This document shows positions 44,831 through 56,785 of a stretch of 64,000 nt of DNA, one piece after another (position 1 is the first letter of the stretch; each line of letters starts with the position of its first letter). This stretch comes from Nelumbo lutea (taxonomy: Eukaryota > Streptophyta > Magnoliopsida > Proteales > Nelumbonaceae): positions 432,728 to 496,727 of the forward strand of contig JAKGHH010000008.1 of NCBI GenBank assembly GCA_022828595.1. The letters are read 5' to 3'. A program made the position numbers and the translations under genes. The notes under the pieces are model-generated. The model was given only the letters and a program-made list of their open reading frames with translations, was not told where the DNA came from and made no database searches.

Positions 44831-47536
44831 AAGATCTGGGAAAGATGGTTCCAAAGAGGCTGAAGCAGTACCTGTTATCTCATCTGTGATTGGGAATGTA
44901 TGAGTCTCATCTGTTGTAATGGAAACAACTTGCTCATTCCTGGATCTTTGCCTTTGATACACTTTGGGATTATGGGTAGGACGAGGAGGTAAAGAAATAG
45001 GGGCACTAGGGCAAGAAGAATGAAGTGGCTGATCCTCCTTTGATTCGTTTGGTGAGGATACAGGCTTGTCAAGTGACTCAACTAGGACAGGAAGAGGAAG
45101 AGCAAATACTTGTGACAGACTCTCCCCCTGTTGATAATGTCCTTCCTGAGAGGAACCATAAAAAGGAGAAAGCTCATCAAAGGTAACATCCATAGAGACA
45201 TGTCGAGTGCCAGTCTTTGGATCAAAACAACAATAACCCTTTTGTGTGTGGGAGTAACCAAGGAAGATGCATTTGTGGGCTTTTGGTTCAAACTTATGTC
45301 TCTGGGAACTTGGAATGTGAACATAACAGGTACAACCAAACACACGAAGAGGAATCGGGAAGAGATCCTTGTCTGGATGAAGACGATTGAATGGGGATTT
45401 AAACCCTAAAACCCTGGATGGCATACGATTTATGAGATAGGTAGCAGTAAGAACAACATCACCCCAAAATCTTGTGGGAACATGTGAAGCAAACAACAGG
45501 CTCCTTGCAACTTCAACAATATGTTTATTTTTCCTTTCAACAACTCCATTTTATTCAGGGGTTCTAACACAGGATCTTTGGTGAATAACGCCCATGTCAG
45601 AGAGAAACAAGGATAAACTCTTCTCAAAATACTCTTTTGCATTGTCAGATCTGAAAACCTTAATTCTGGTACCAAATTGAGTCAAAACAAGCTCATGAAA
45701 TTGCCTCACAAGTCTCGGGACTTCGTCTCGGGATTTCATTAAGTATATCCAAGTGAATCTAGAAAAGTCATCAATGAACAGGATAAAGTATTTGTAGCCC
45801 CCCATAGAGGATAAGTGGTAAGGCCCCCACACATCAGAGTGTACAATATGAAAAAGAAAAGAGGATCTTTTATTGCTCACAGGGTAATTTTTTCTACAAT
45901 GCTTTGACAACTGACATGACTCACAATTGAGACTGGACACACTGACTCCCTTAAACAGTTTGGGAAGCAAATGACTTAAAGCAGAAAAAGGTAAATGACC
46001 CAACCGACAATGACTCAACATAATTTGACTGACCGACTCTGAAGAAGTAGAACCAAAAGCAGCATTCTTGGGATGATCAAAGCATTGGCCAGGGGTGTCG
46101 AGCAAGTATATTCCATTCGCTTCATGGCCACTCCCAATCACCTTCCGAGACTTCAGGTCCTGAAACACACAGTGAGAAGGGAAAAAGGTTACACAACAAT
46201 TCAATGACTTGGTCAAGCTACTTATAGATAATAAATTGGTATTTAATTTAGGTACATGAAGAGTGGAAGATAAGAGTAAGGAGTCTGTAGCCTTGATAGT
46301 TCCCTTGCCAGAAATAGAGGCAAGAGAACCATCAACTAAGGTGATTTTGTTTCGATCAGGAAGCAAATCATATGAAACAAACAGAGTGGAAAGGTTGGTC
46401 ATGTGATCAGAAGCACCTGAGTCTATGATCCAAGGGGTCATAGGATTACTTGAGGTGGATGCATGGTCAGCAGAAGCTCTTATACCTGAGTGAGCAAATA
46501 CGGTGGTGGCTGAATTTCCAGAAGGGTTTGATGAAGTTACACCTTCAAGATTGCTGATCATCTTTCCAAACTTCTCATACTCAGCTTTCATGGTTGCCAA
46601 CTGTGCACAGGCATACTCAACTTCTGTATTTGTACCCATGGCTACATTTGCACTCCTTGTCTTTCTACTATCATTTTTCTTCTGGAACCGAACAGGGACA
46701 AGATTGGGATGCAATTTCCAACACTTGTCCTTGGTGTTTTTCAGCTTCTTGCAATATTCACAGACCACCTCCTTCTTTCCTGTGCCACTGGGAGCCCCTA
46801 TAACCCCTTTGGGTTTAACCCCCATATTTGCAAAATGATCATTGATGCCAACTCCTTGAACCTGTACTTGTCTTCTACTCTCTTCACTGCTGACCAAAGC
46901 ATATGCTTGCGACAATGAAACACTTTCCTTAGACAAAATGTTCTGCTTTGTAATATCATATTCAGGATTCAGCCCAGTTAGGAACTCAAAAACCCTGTTC
47001 CTTTCAACTAATTTCCTGTATGTTTCAGCATCATTGGGGGTATCCCATGTTACAACCTCTATCAGATCAATCGCTGGTCATAAAGATTTTAGGGTTGAGA
47101 AGTATGCCGCAAGGGATTTCTCCCCCTGTCTTAGATTCTTCACATCACTCCTCAGTTTATAGGCTCTGGCAACATTCAATTTTTGGGAGTAGGTTTCTGC
47201 AACACTATCCCAGATTTCCTTAGCCGAGTTCATCCAAAGATAGTGTTGACTAATCTATGGCTGCATTGAATTCACAAGCCACCCAATCACTATGTAGTTC
47301 TCTTGCATCCATCTCTCATAAGATGGATCGTCCTCTAGGGGAGCTTTCTTGCTCCCAGAAACAAACCCCCATTTTCCTCTGCTACAAATATGGATTTTCA
47401 CTGATTGTGACCATGCCAAGTAGTTGGTCCCATCAAGTTTAACTGTAGTTACAGCCAACGTAGAATCGGCTGGGGCTCCCAAAGTCTGTCCATATTTAGC
47501 AGCACTCTTGCTTTTAAGGTCTGAGAAGTCCATCAT
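44642..47536 (-). pseudogene. Copia-V gag, protease and integrase
   Basis: Gag starts MMDFSDLKSKSAAKYGQTLG at 47536, with VTTVKLDGTNYLAWSQSVK and a stop after NSMQP near 47255. 46936-45551 is open for 461 codons: SLSQAYALVSSEESRR, the knuckle CEYCKKLKNTKDKC (its His is Asn), WIIDSGASDHMTN, the gag-pre-integrase block and the integrase with HSDVWGPYH and FRSDNAKEYFE, ending at a stop in the EQNG motif. 45496-44642 continues from RFWGDVVLTATYLINRMPS to the linker. Confidence 0.9.
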
Positions 47537-48351
47537 GAAAAGGTTCCAATTAGGGTTTTAATAAGTTTCTCAAAGTGTAGGGATTCTTGATGAACTTGGT
47601 TTGAGCTGAATCGGCAACACCACACAGCTCACAAAATCAGTTCAGTCTTGACAACCGTGACAGCCAAGCTCGGTGGCAGCTCTTTCTAGAAGAAGGAATA
47701 CTATTTCAGCCTTCAAGGGGCAACTAGCAGACCTCCAAACACAAAGTATTCCAGGTCCCCAACAACCGTTGTCCCAAAGAGAAGAAATAACAGTACACAG
47801 TCCTTACGATGCCTTTTAACAAACACTTTGTGTGCAATAGTTAACACCCTACTGATAACTAGTAGAAACCACTTCAATAGTATTTCGTATAGGTCCAAGA
47901 AAAGGCTGGGCTGAATTAGAGACTAATACCACTGCGTCCAAACCAGTTCCAACAACTTGACAATCCAACAACAGCCGAATTGCTCCCCAAAATAACCTAG
48001 AAATTTCTAAGTTGAATCAGTCCAGCAACAGCCGAACAGTAGGGCAGAATGGAGAGGGGTTTCGAGTACTTTAACAGCCCTCCCAAGCAAAGAAAATAAC
48101 CCAGCAATAACTACGATAACTTACAGTATGTGAATCTCTGATTTGAGCTTCAAATCAGGTCGAACACCTTTCTCTCTGATTCTTCCTGGTCACCGAACTA
48201 TTCTCCAAGTGGGTAGAGACTTGGCACCCTCCAATGACCTCCAAGAACCAGGCAAATGACTTTAAACTTCCAGCCCTAGAACATCCTCATGCAGTCGGCT
48301 GGACTAGAACCACATGAGGGTCACGCCAAGCTCTGGACTGCTCTGATACCA

Positions 48352-48686
48352 AGTTGAAAACAGCCCTCTTTAAATATAGAACTGCTTGAGATTAGATGCA
48401 AAACTAGAAAACAAACAAGAGAAGATTAAGAAAATGAGAGAGAGAGAGAGAGCCGGCGGCAATGAGAGTTAGAGAGTGAGAGGTTCGAACTAAACCTCCC
48501 TCTAACACTCTAAAACATTTTATTAAGTTAATCTTTGAATTATTACAAGGATGCCCTTGGGTGAGCAAGAAATTACAAAAACAGCGTATATAAGAGTATG
48601 GGCCCAAAATAAGGCCCATTACAGAGGAAAACATAAACACAACATAGAATGACAGCCTATGGGCCATTCGGCCCATCTCCTCTACA
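48352..48686 (-). repeat. 5' LTR of Copia-V
   Basis: 335 bp beside the primer site. Same ends as 42835-43157. Outer edge followed by CCTTT. Confidence 0.9.
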
Positions 48687-48767
48687 CCTTTCTCACATCA
48701 GGCCTGCATCTTGGCCCAAGTGAGGTGCTTGAATGGTGTTGTGGGCTTGGGAAATATGGGCTTGGCT
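48687..48767 (-). pseudogene. 81-bp gypsy gag fragment between two copia insertions
   Basis: Minus strand reads KPTTPFKHLTWAKMQA then a damaged spot and EKG, which continues into LCYNCDNKYG at 42834. This is the sequence just before the gypsy zinc knuckle. It carries one copy of each neighbour's target duplication (CCTTT at 48687 and TGGCT at 48763-48767). Confidence 0.75.
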
Positions 48768-50710
48768 TGAAGGGATGAGAGATCCATCCCATGGACGCCC
48801 AAAGATTGCGGAATAAGGGGCAAATTTCAAAAAAATTTTCTCTCCCTTCAACTGGGAATCACATTCCCCATTTAGAAAATCATATTTTCAAGGATCATTC
48901 TTGAACCTTAAACTGAACCAGATCTGAACCAAAAGGAATAGGAGAGAATTATACCTGATACGGAGAAGTAATATCTCCCAACGAAGGTGTTCACGCCCAA
49001 GGAAGGATCCAAAGACTGCTCCCACTGAAGATGGCGCAGTGTAGGATGGAGCAGAATCAACAGTGTTCTTCCCCAAGAACTCTGTCCTTCGCAAGAATTA
49101 GTAGAATGGTACGTGAGCACAGCTTCCTTCTCAATCATTTCTCAAAGAACCGATGTCAAGATCCAATCTTGACTTCTCCCACAACTGGAGATTGAACTGG
49201 CAAACAAGGCGACAAGAACAGGGAGGCGGCAAGAGAGTATTTGCAGGGTGCAGAATTCTCTCTTCTTGATTTCAGCACTAAAGAGGATCTGATGTATCTC
49301 TTCCAAAGGCTGCCGCCCCCTCCTTCCTTTTGTTAATTTAAAAATTCAGCTCCTAATCCCATTAGGAGCTGCTTATCCAAATCATATTTGGATCAGCCTT
49401 CTCTTCAAGTGATAAGGATAAACCCTTATCTTATCTGCAGATTAGATTAGCTTTCTCCTAATCCTATTAGGAGGTTTCTAGATCTGAATCACATTCAGAT
49501 CTGGACTCTCTGAGTGGATAGGATTAAGACCCTATCCTATCTGCTAATCCATCTCAGAATTCGCCCCTTTAATTAACTAAATAAATAGTCCAGTTCGAAA
49601 TGGGCTTTAGGCCCATTAAGCTTATGTGCTCACTTAACCTTCCTAACTGCTGCCCAGTTGGGCTTCCTTGTATGGCGTGGGACCCAAGCATTGATCTACA
49701 CATCAGCCACATGGGTTCGGCCCAGCCTTTGTTACAAGGCCTGGTCGAATACACTGTTAAAGACAGTGCACCCCCTGAAACCCATCGAATGGGCTCTATG
49801 GGCCCAACACTTACCCTAAGTGGTCCCTGGGCCAAGCCAACTTGTAACACCCAGGGACTGTGGGTAGATGCAAGATTAGCCCATCAGGTATTATCCTCAA
49901 TGGTCTTACACTTAACCTCTCAGCCCTTAATGATCATACACTGCCCGACAAGAGAGGACCTCTCCCTCGGTGGCAAGGAACAGTGTTGCACTCTCCACTT
50001 ATATGGATCCCGGGAATTAAAACCTTTTTGCAAACATTTTAGAAACCATAATATATATACTTTTATATCTCATATAAAATATACTTTGCAAAACAAATCT
50101 CAACGGTTGAAATCGGTTGCCGGCAGTCTTGGTTTCCAACAGTGAGAGTGCATCCCCGATCATTACCTTTGTCCGACAAAGGGGCTGATCTTGTCACTAT
50201 GATCACCCACTCAGATGAATTCGTGGATTGTCCCAACATACCCAGGTTTTGACCCCCGCTAAGGATCTCACTGATTGGTACATCAAAGATAGCCCGATCC
50301 GACACCTAGTGCAGTATCATAATCGAGTCTAGGGGTCGGGTGTAACTTTCCAGTTTTGCCCATCAATCTCCAAGGTCCAGGGCAATACCGGAAATCTGGT
50401 CCAGTTCAAAAATTCAATTAATCCCACACTGTATGTGCCTAGGGTCTCACCCCGGTAGCTGAGACAAGCCACCCCAACCGACTTGGTGGCACCACAATGT
50501 CATCCTTGTCAGGATAGGTCTCCCCAGACCGACCCACTGGCTGTGAACATTCTAAACTAACACGAGTCTCAATAAGTGTCCAGTTTAAGGGTATTACACA
50601 GAAACATACCAAGGGAACATGAATCAAATATGCACTTTTATTCATTTACAATAAACTCATAAAGTACATCAAATTTGATTGAAGCTAAGGGCATACAAAA
50701 CTGTCTAACA
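48768..50710 (-). repeat. 3' LTR of Copia-VI (1.94 kb)
   Basis: TGTTAGACAG at 50710 to CATCCCTTCA at 48768 on the minus strand. Homologous end to end to the solo LTR at 10412-17849. The purine-rich start after the RNase H stop is less clear than in the other lineages. Confidence 0.92.
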
Positions 50711-50724
50711 GCTCCCACTTGCAC

Positions 50725-52815
50725 TTAGGTCCAATCAGGTACTAGCTGGAGTCCCATGCTTTCCACGTGTTTCTCAAACACTTTCTGTGATAGTGGCTTT
50801 GTCAATGGGTCTGCTACATTTTCCGCTGACGCTACCTTCTGAATCAGGACGTCCCCTCTACCAACAATCTCCTGCAGTACGTGGTACTTCCTCTCAATGT
50901 GCTTCAACTTCGAGTAGGCTCGTGGCTCCTTAGCCTGAGCAATGGCTCCATTGTTGTCACACAACAATGGGATGGGTGATGTGTCGGACGGAACTACTCC
51001 CAGCTCATGAATGAACTTCTTCATCCATACGACTTCTTTGGCAGCCTCACTTGCGGCAATGTACTCGGCCTCGGTCGTGGAGTCTGCAGTGGACCCCTGT
51101 TTGCTGCTTTTCCAGCAAACAACACACGATCCTATCGTGAAAACATATCCAGATGTAGACTTTCTATCATCTGGGTCTGACTGAAAATCGGCATCTGTAT
51201 ACCCTTGGATCTGTAGTGAGCTACCGTCGAATACTAGACAAAACTCTTTTGTCCTTCGAAGGTACTTAAGTATGTTTTTCACAGCAGTCCAATGCTCCTG
51301 CCCTGGGTTGGCCTGAAATCTGCTTACTACACTCACTGCCTGAGCTATGTCAGGACGAGTGTACAGCATGGCATACATGATGCTCCCTACGGCAGAGGCA
51401 TAGGTAATGTCTTTCATGCCATCAATCTCCTCAGAAGTCTTGGGAGACATCTTCTTGGAGAGAGTGACTCCGTGCCTGAAAGGAACATTTCCTTTCTTGG
51501 AATTTTCCATGCTGTATCTTTTGACTATTTTGTCAATGTAGGCAGATTGGGATAATCCTATTATCCGCTTCGATCTATCTCTATAGAGTCGAAGACCCAG
51601 TATATAGGAGGCTTCTCCAAGATCTTTCATGGAGAATTGTTGTGATAGCCATACTTTCACCGTAGTTAACATACCTACATCATTCCCAATGAGTAGAATG
51701 CCATCTACATACAGAACCAAGAAGGTAACCTTATCTCCACTGTACTTCCTGTAAACACAGGGTTCATTCGGATTCTACTCGAAGTCAAACGATTTGACGG
51801 AAGAGTCAAAACGGATGTTCTAACTTCTAGAAGCTTGCTTAAGTCCATAAATGGATCTATTAAGTTTACATACCATGTTTTCCTGACCTGCAGCAATGAA
51901 GCCTTGCGGCTGCTGCATATAGATATCTTCAGTAAGATCTCCATTCAGGAATGCAGTTTTGACATCCATTTGCCAAATCTCATAATCATGGTATGCTGCT
52001 ACAGCTAGCAGGATCCTAATGGATTTAAGCATGGCCACAGGCGAAAAGGTTTCCTCATAATCGATGCCCTCTTTTTGAGTGTACCCTTTCGCCACCAGAC
52101 GAGCCTTGAAGGTCTCAACCTTACCATCGGGGCCCTTCTTCCTCTTGTAAATCCATTTGCAACCGATTGCTTTTACCCCGGAGGGCAGATCTACTAGAGT
52201 CCAGACTCCATTGGTCTCCATTGAGTCCATCTCTGCTCTCATGGCCTCCACCCACTTCTGGGAATCTATGTCCAACATAGCTTCCGTGTAAGTCACGGGA
52301 TCCTCCTCACTAGTCAAGGTTTCCACCAGGTAACTATCCTGGTCATAACCATAACGGACTGGTGGCCTGGATACCCAAGTGTATCTTCTAGGTTGGTCAC
52401 TACCTGGAACTTGTGGGACATCTCCCACTGCTCCTGAGCTCTCCTCATCAAGAACAACTTCCTTACGATGGGTGTCCAGGATATAGTCGGTTTCCAAGAA
52501 TTGCGCATTACGACTGCAGAACACTTTCTGCTCACTTGGGTCATAGAATAGGTAACCTACAGAGCCTTTTGGGTAGCCTACAAATAGGCAACGGCTGGTC
52601 TTGGATTCCAACTTGTCTGCACTCGTTTTTTTAACGTGTGTTGGACAACCCCAAATCTTCAAGTGTTTGACACTTGGTTTCTTTCCGGTCCAAAGTTCAT
52701 ATGGAGTATTCGGAACCGATTTGGTTGGAACCCGATTCAGCACATAAATCGCAGTCTCTAATGTGTAACCCCAAAAGGATGTGGGTAACTCTGAGTGTAT
52801 GAGAAGCGACCACAT
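50725..52815 (-). pseudogene. Copia-VI integrase C-terminus, RT and RNase H
   Basis: 52815-51820 (331 codons): [20 protein letters not shown], the integrase C-terminal [13 protein letters not shown] and [19 protein letters not shown], linker, and [41 protein letters not shown] and [12 protein letters not shown], followed by a stop. 51720-50725 (331 codons): VLYVDGILLIGNDV, where the second Asp of YVDD is Gly, MKDLGEASYILGLRLYRD, TRPDIAQAVSVVSRFQANPG, and RNase H GYTDADFQSDPDDRKSTSGY, TTEAEYIAASEAAKE and LCDNNGAIAQA. Confidence 0.9.
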
Positions 52816-52849
52816 ACATCAGTATGTATTAGGTCAAGTGTGCATGTAA

Positions 52850-54286
52850 ATCTTTCAGGCTTACCGTTAAATGGCCATTTCGTCATCTTGCCTTGTAGGC
52901 AAGGCTCACAAGTGGAAGATCTTCTACAGTTAGAAAATCCAAAGGACCATCCTTTACCAACCTTGTGATTCGGTCAACACCGATGTGGCCAAGTCAATAA
53001 TGCCACAGACATGTGCGATTAACTGTATCACGAGCTCTCTTCTTAGGGATTTCAGCCGACGTAGTTTCAGTTATGTTAGTTTCTAGAGAAGGATGTAGAA
53101 CATAGAGACCGTTCTCCAGTTCCCCGTATGCGATGAATCTGTTGTTTCTTTTAATAGTAATCATATTACTAAAGAAGACAGAATAACCATCTGCACACAG
53201 TTTTGAGACAGAAATCAAATTTCTCCTTAAATTTTGCACATAAAAACAGTCTTTTAGTACAATTGTTCATTCTCTAAAAATTAACTCCACGGTTCCTATG
53301 GCCGCGGCTGCAACAGTTGCAGTAGTCCCCAAGTAGAGTGTGACTTCTCCTTCACTCAGCCTTCTGCTTACCTTGAACCCCTGCAGTGAGTTACAAGCAT
53401 GAGTTGAAGCCCCGGAGTCAATACACCAGGATGCAGAATCTACCAACAAATTGGTTTCTATAACACAAGTTTCAAAGTTACCTTTCTTGGATTCCAGGTA
53501 GGCAGGACAGTTCCTTTTCCAGTGGCTGGTCTTTTTGCAGAAGTGACAGGCATCCGATGCTTTGTCTTTCTTCTGCTTCTTGCTCTTAGTGGCTTTCTTC
53601 TGAGGCTTCTTTGCCTTCCTCTTTCTCTTGCCTGTCTTGCCAGCTTCAACAAGCATGGCTACAGGCTCATCATTTCTAATCAGTTCTTCAACTCTTTGCA
53701 ACATATTGCTGAGCACTTGTAAGCTGACATTCAGCTTGTTCATGTTATAGTTCATGATGAACGGATTAAAGGAAGGAGGCAAAGAGTTAAGGATAGCATC
53801 TATATGGGTTGCAAGGTCCAGCTCGGATCCAAGAGCCTCCAGTTCGTTGATGTATCCCATCATCCAAAGACAATGGTCGTGAACTTGTTGACCCTTGGAC
53901 ATTTGTGCGGTCATGAACTGTTTCAAGACCTTTTGTCGAGTAGAACAATTCTGCTCTTCATACATTGTCCTGAGACTGTCCAATATGTCTTTGGCAAGTT
54001 CGATCTGATCGAACTGCCTCTGTATCGGGTTGTCTAAGGAGGCAATGATGTAACACTGGGCAAGGGAGTTTTTCTCCTCCCATTCTTGATAGTCTCTCCT
54101 TCGGGCCTCAGAAGCCCTATCACCCGGACGCTCCGGGGCAGGATTCTTTGCCACTTTGTCCAGCTTTTCAGAAGCTAGGACTAGCATAAGGTTCCTGTAC
54201 CAGTCAGCATAGTTTGGGCCCTTCAACTTATTGTCATCAAGCAGTTTTGCAAAAGATCCGTTTGCCATTTTCTGATAAAAGAGCAA
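52850..54286 (-). pseudogene. Copia-VI gag-protease with integrase core deleted
   Basis: 54286-53267 is open for 339 codons. The start may be the inner Met (MANGSFAKLLDDNKLKG). It has NYADWYRNLMLVLASEKLDK, a Lys-rich stretch, the knuckle CHFCKKTSHWKRNC and protease WCIDSGASTHACNS. 53239-52994 is the gag-pre-integrase region (NLISVSKLCADGYSVFFSN). 52980-52820 keeps CEPCLQGKMTKWPFNG-type text and LDLIHTDVC, then jumps to [13 protein letters not shown], so the core bearing the second Asp and the Glu is missing. Confidence 0.87.
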
Positions 54287-55922
54287 ACATCAGTCCACAA
54301 CCTAATTTGATTCATGTTCATTTCATAGATATGGATTTTAATCTACGATCCATTTCCATTTATTCGTCTCTGAGATTTCCCTCCTTTCTCAGTGACGGAG
54401 ACTACAGGTTGTCTCTGGAAATGTGGGAAATCACATAGGTTGCATGGAGCCAACTGTTTCAGCTGCATAACCCCACCACCTTTCTGTGAATGATCATATC
54501 CACTCATCATATGAGTTTTCCCTTTGGCCTCTGTCAGACAAGGTTCAGAGCCGTTTTCAGGTAAACCTTTCTGTCCAGTGAGTGCTTTCCCATCATATTC
54601 GTGAACGCCAAGGTACCGTGAGAGAGTTCCCATTTTCTGGTGAAGCCCCCCTCCCACATCGGTCTATGACGCCCCTATCATCTTATGAAACACTCAGACA
54701 AGCCCAACAGCAAATGGATAGCCCATTTTCTGGTGCATTTCCTCATTATTGAATGACCCATCCTCATGCTAATGATGGAAGGCCTTTAGAGAGTTCATCA
54801 TATAAATCTCCCTATCACATGCACTCATATTAGCTGGAGGGAACAAAATTACGCCCTAGTTTGATTTAGGTCAAACCAAAGTGGCTCCCACTGACTTTCA
54901 TAAAGCCAGATTTCGGTGGGCCTTGAATCGGCTAGGGTTCCGCACGCAACCTCTTGATGAGGTGTGGGGCCCACCACTGAGGAAAGTCATCCAATGACCA
55001 AAAGGGACACCATGGCAATGATGTGCATTCAGCCATGGTGTGCACAAGAGCCACTGTCGAATGAGCATGGGCCAAGTACTTATGGCCCATGTACGCAGCA
55101 CATCACACATCCATACATCACATGCAGGGATAAATTGATCCAATCAATTAATTATCTGTAAGGCCCGTTGGAAGCCCGTTAAAATTCCATAATATTAACC
55201 ATTAATATTATCTAGGTATATGGGCTGAATTAGGGTTACCCAGTTCGGCCCATATAGCTTTATCCTTTAAAATGGGCTTTTGCAGTTTTAACTATTTAAA
55301 ACTGGGCCTTTACAGGCTGGGCCGAATTAACCATTTAATTAAATGTCAATCCTTAGGCCCATTAGTGGGAAATTAGGGCTGACTTTCAACCTTGATTAAA
55401 CCCTAGAATTGGTCCAAACAGTTTTGAACCAATCTCGGTTCGAATGGGTCTAGGGTTTGATTTTTAATTAAATCCTTAATTCAAGAAAATAATCTGAAAT
55501 TAAATACTGATAAAAGGAAAAACAAGAATCAGTCAATCAGGGCTGTTCGCACAATCCTTCCTGCAAAACAGAGGTTAGATCACAGAATGCAGTTTCACAA
55601 ACTGCAAATCGCAAATAGCATTTCTCTTATCTGCGAAATCTCCTTCTCTGCGAAATCTCCTTTTTTGCACCGCCATCTTCGATCCAAGAATTCGATCTCC
55701 TCTTGTACGAACAACCCATAAATCAAGAAAATTATAAAGAACAATTCTAAATAATAATCAGATTTATTTAAAATTAATTTCAGATTATTTGCCCATCTGT
55801 TTTGGGAACAAATTTCCCAAAAACCATATCTGCGCAAATTGGGTAGAACGCCTTCTCCCTAATTGCGCAGGTTCAGATCTGAAACAGAATGGTTCAAGAT
55901 TTGAACCTGGCTCTGATACCAC

Positions 55923-55997
55923 TGAAGGGATGAGAGATCCATCCCATGGATGCCCAAAGATTGCGGAATAAGGGGCGAATTTCAAAACTGTCTAACA
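55923..55997 (-). repeat. Collapsed 5' LTR of Copia-VI (75 bp)
   Basis: Consists of about 63 bp of the LTR's inner end (TGAAGGGATGAGAGATCC to GGGGCGAATTTCAAA) joined to the outer end AACTGTCTAACA. Both edges are exact: the primer site on one side and the TGGCT duplication on the other. About 1.87 kb is missing. Confidence 0.88.
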
Positions 55998-56493
55998 TGG
56001 CTACCTCTCCCATGGATTTGGTCAAGGACGGATCGGATCGAACTGGAGACTTAAGTAGCGGTTCAGACGGTTGGGTAACCCTGCACAAGCTTTCAATGCA
56101 CTCCTCCTGAAGTCTAGCCATCCCAACAGCTACCATGGCTGTTGCAGGTTGAAGACATGTTGGTGTGGTAGCATCTCATGGTACTCGAAGTACCGTTCTG
56201 CTTTGAAGATCCAGGGGATGGGGTTGCCACCAAAGTAATTTGGAAAATCTATTTTAGTGACCTTACCAAAGGGGTGTCCCCCCATCCTCGGATTACTGTT
56301 CACGGAGCCTTCAGTCTCCTCCCGCTTGCTCAATTCTGTTGACTTTTATTGAGAGGCGATAGCGGAGACTGCGGCTTTGAGTTCCTTGAGTTCGAACACC
56401 ACTTGATGCAAGCCAACCTCTACCTGATCAACTCAATCATCCACAGTGGTTAACCATGTTTGGGACATGTTGGTCGGTGCTCTGATACCAAAA
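55998..56493 (-). pseudogene. Gypsy gag N-terminal part
   Basis: Minus strand: MSKREETEGSVNSNPRMGGH, then KVTKIDFPNYFGGNPIPWIF and KAERYFEYHEMLPHQHVFNL, the usual start of the Ty3/gypsy gag domain. It continues into damaged sequence up to the Copia-VI junction. The primer site complement TGCTCTGATACCA is at about 56478-56490, next to the LTR. Confidence 0.8.
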
Positions 56494-56756
56494 TGGTGGA
56501 ACTGCCACCTTGGAAGTCTTTTGAAGGAGACTTAACCTCCTAAAAGAAAGAAAGATGGAGAGGGGGATAGAGGAAAACGAAGGAAAAACTAGAGAAGGTA
56601 AGAGAAATCAGGTTTTGTAATTCCATAATCCCTATTACAGACCCAAACTATATATATATATATATATATAGTTCTGCCGCAACTGTCTGTAACACTAGAT
56701 CATCTGGCGTGGCCTTGTTTTTTCAATTCCTCCTAATGAGCTTTTGTGTGGGGAGG
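56494..56756 (-). repeat. 5' LTR of gypsy element
   Basis: About 263 bp. Contains a TA dinucleotide run at about 56650-56670, expanded relative to the 3' LTR. The outer edge is uncertain: 30 bp (56757-56785) between it and the resuming LINE are unexplained. Confidence 0.75.
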
Positions 56757-56785
56757 CCTTCGCGAGCTACACCTGACTGTACCTT

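Larger units (their letters stand above)
42835..48686 (-). mobile_element. Copia-V, lineage-B copia element in gypsy gag
   Basis: 5' LTR 48352-48686, 3' LTR 42835-43157, primer site complement TGCTCTGATACCA at 48339-48351, purine tract complement CTCCCCCTCAAG at 43158. Perfect CCTTT duplication at 42830-42834 and 48687-48691 if the LTR edge is AGTTGAAAAC, as both copies suggest. Long open stretches (461 and 284 codons) make it one of the better-preserved elements, but it has stops in gag and pol. Confidence 0.92.
48768..55997 (-). mobile_element. Copia-VI, long-LTR copia element (lineage C) in gypsy gag
   Basis: 3' LTR 48768-50710 (1943 bp); the 5' LTR is reduced to 75 bp at 55923-55997. Perfect TGGCT duplication at 48763-48767 and 55998-56002. 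Primer site complement CCTGGCTCTGATACCA at 55907-55922. Gag-protease, truncated integrase, RT and RNase H are in the right order. A 1.6-kb leader (about 54290-55906) has no recognised coding content. The intact-looking gag-protease and RT-RNase H frames suggest a relatively recent copy despite lesions. Confidence 0.92.
20751..56756 (-). mobile_element. Ty3/gypsy chromovirus, shattered by four copia insertions
   Basis: LTRs at about 56494-56756 (5') and 20751-21038 (3') share TGGTGGAAC at one edge and GTGTGGGGAGG at the other. The primer site TGGTATCAGAGCACC is at about 56476-56490. Reading backwards, the pieces are gag 56480-55998, 48767-48687, knuckle/protease/RT 42834-41111, RT end 28618-28556 and integrase plus chromodomain 23377-21864. 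Text is continuous across each copia insertion once it and one target copy are removed, which proves a single element. Nearly the whole RNase H is deleted. The exact outer LTR edges and target duplication are unclear. Confidence 0.85.

Noticed and set aside
49600..50145. 181-codon open frame antisense within the Copia-VI LTR, with a related frame in the solo LTR (16546-17026, minus)
   Set aside because: The solo LTR version is split by a frame shift and both follow LTR homology, so conserved nucleotide sequence explains them without a protein.
54290..55906. Possible extra gene in the 1.6-kb leader of Copia-VI
   Set aside because: Only short frames with no recognisable motif; a long untranslated leader is the simpler reading.
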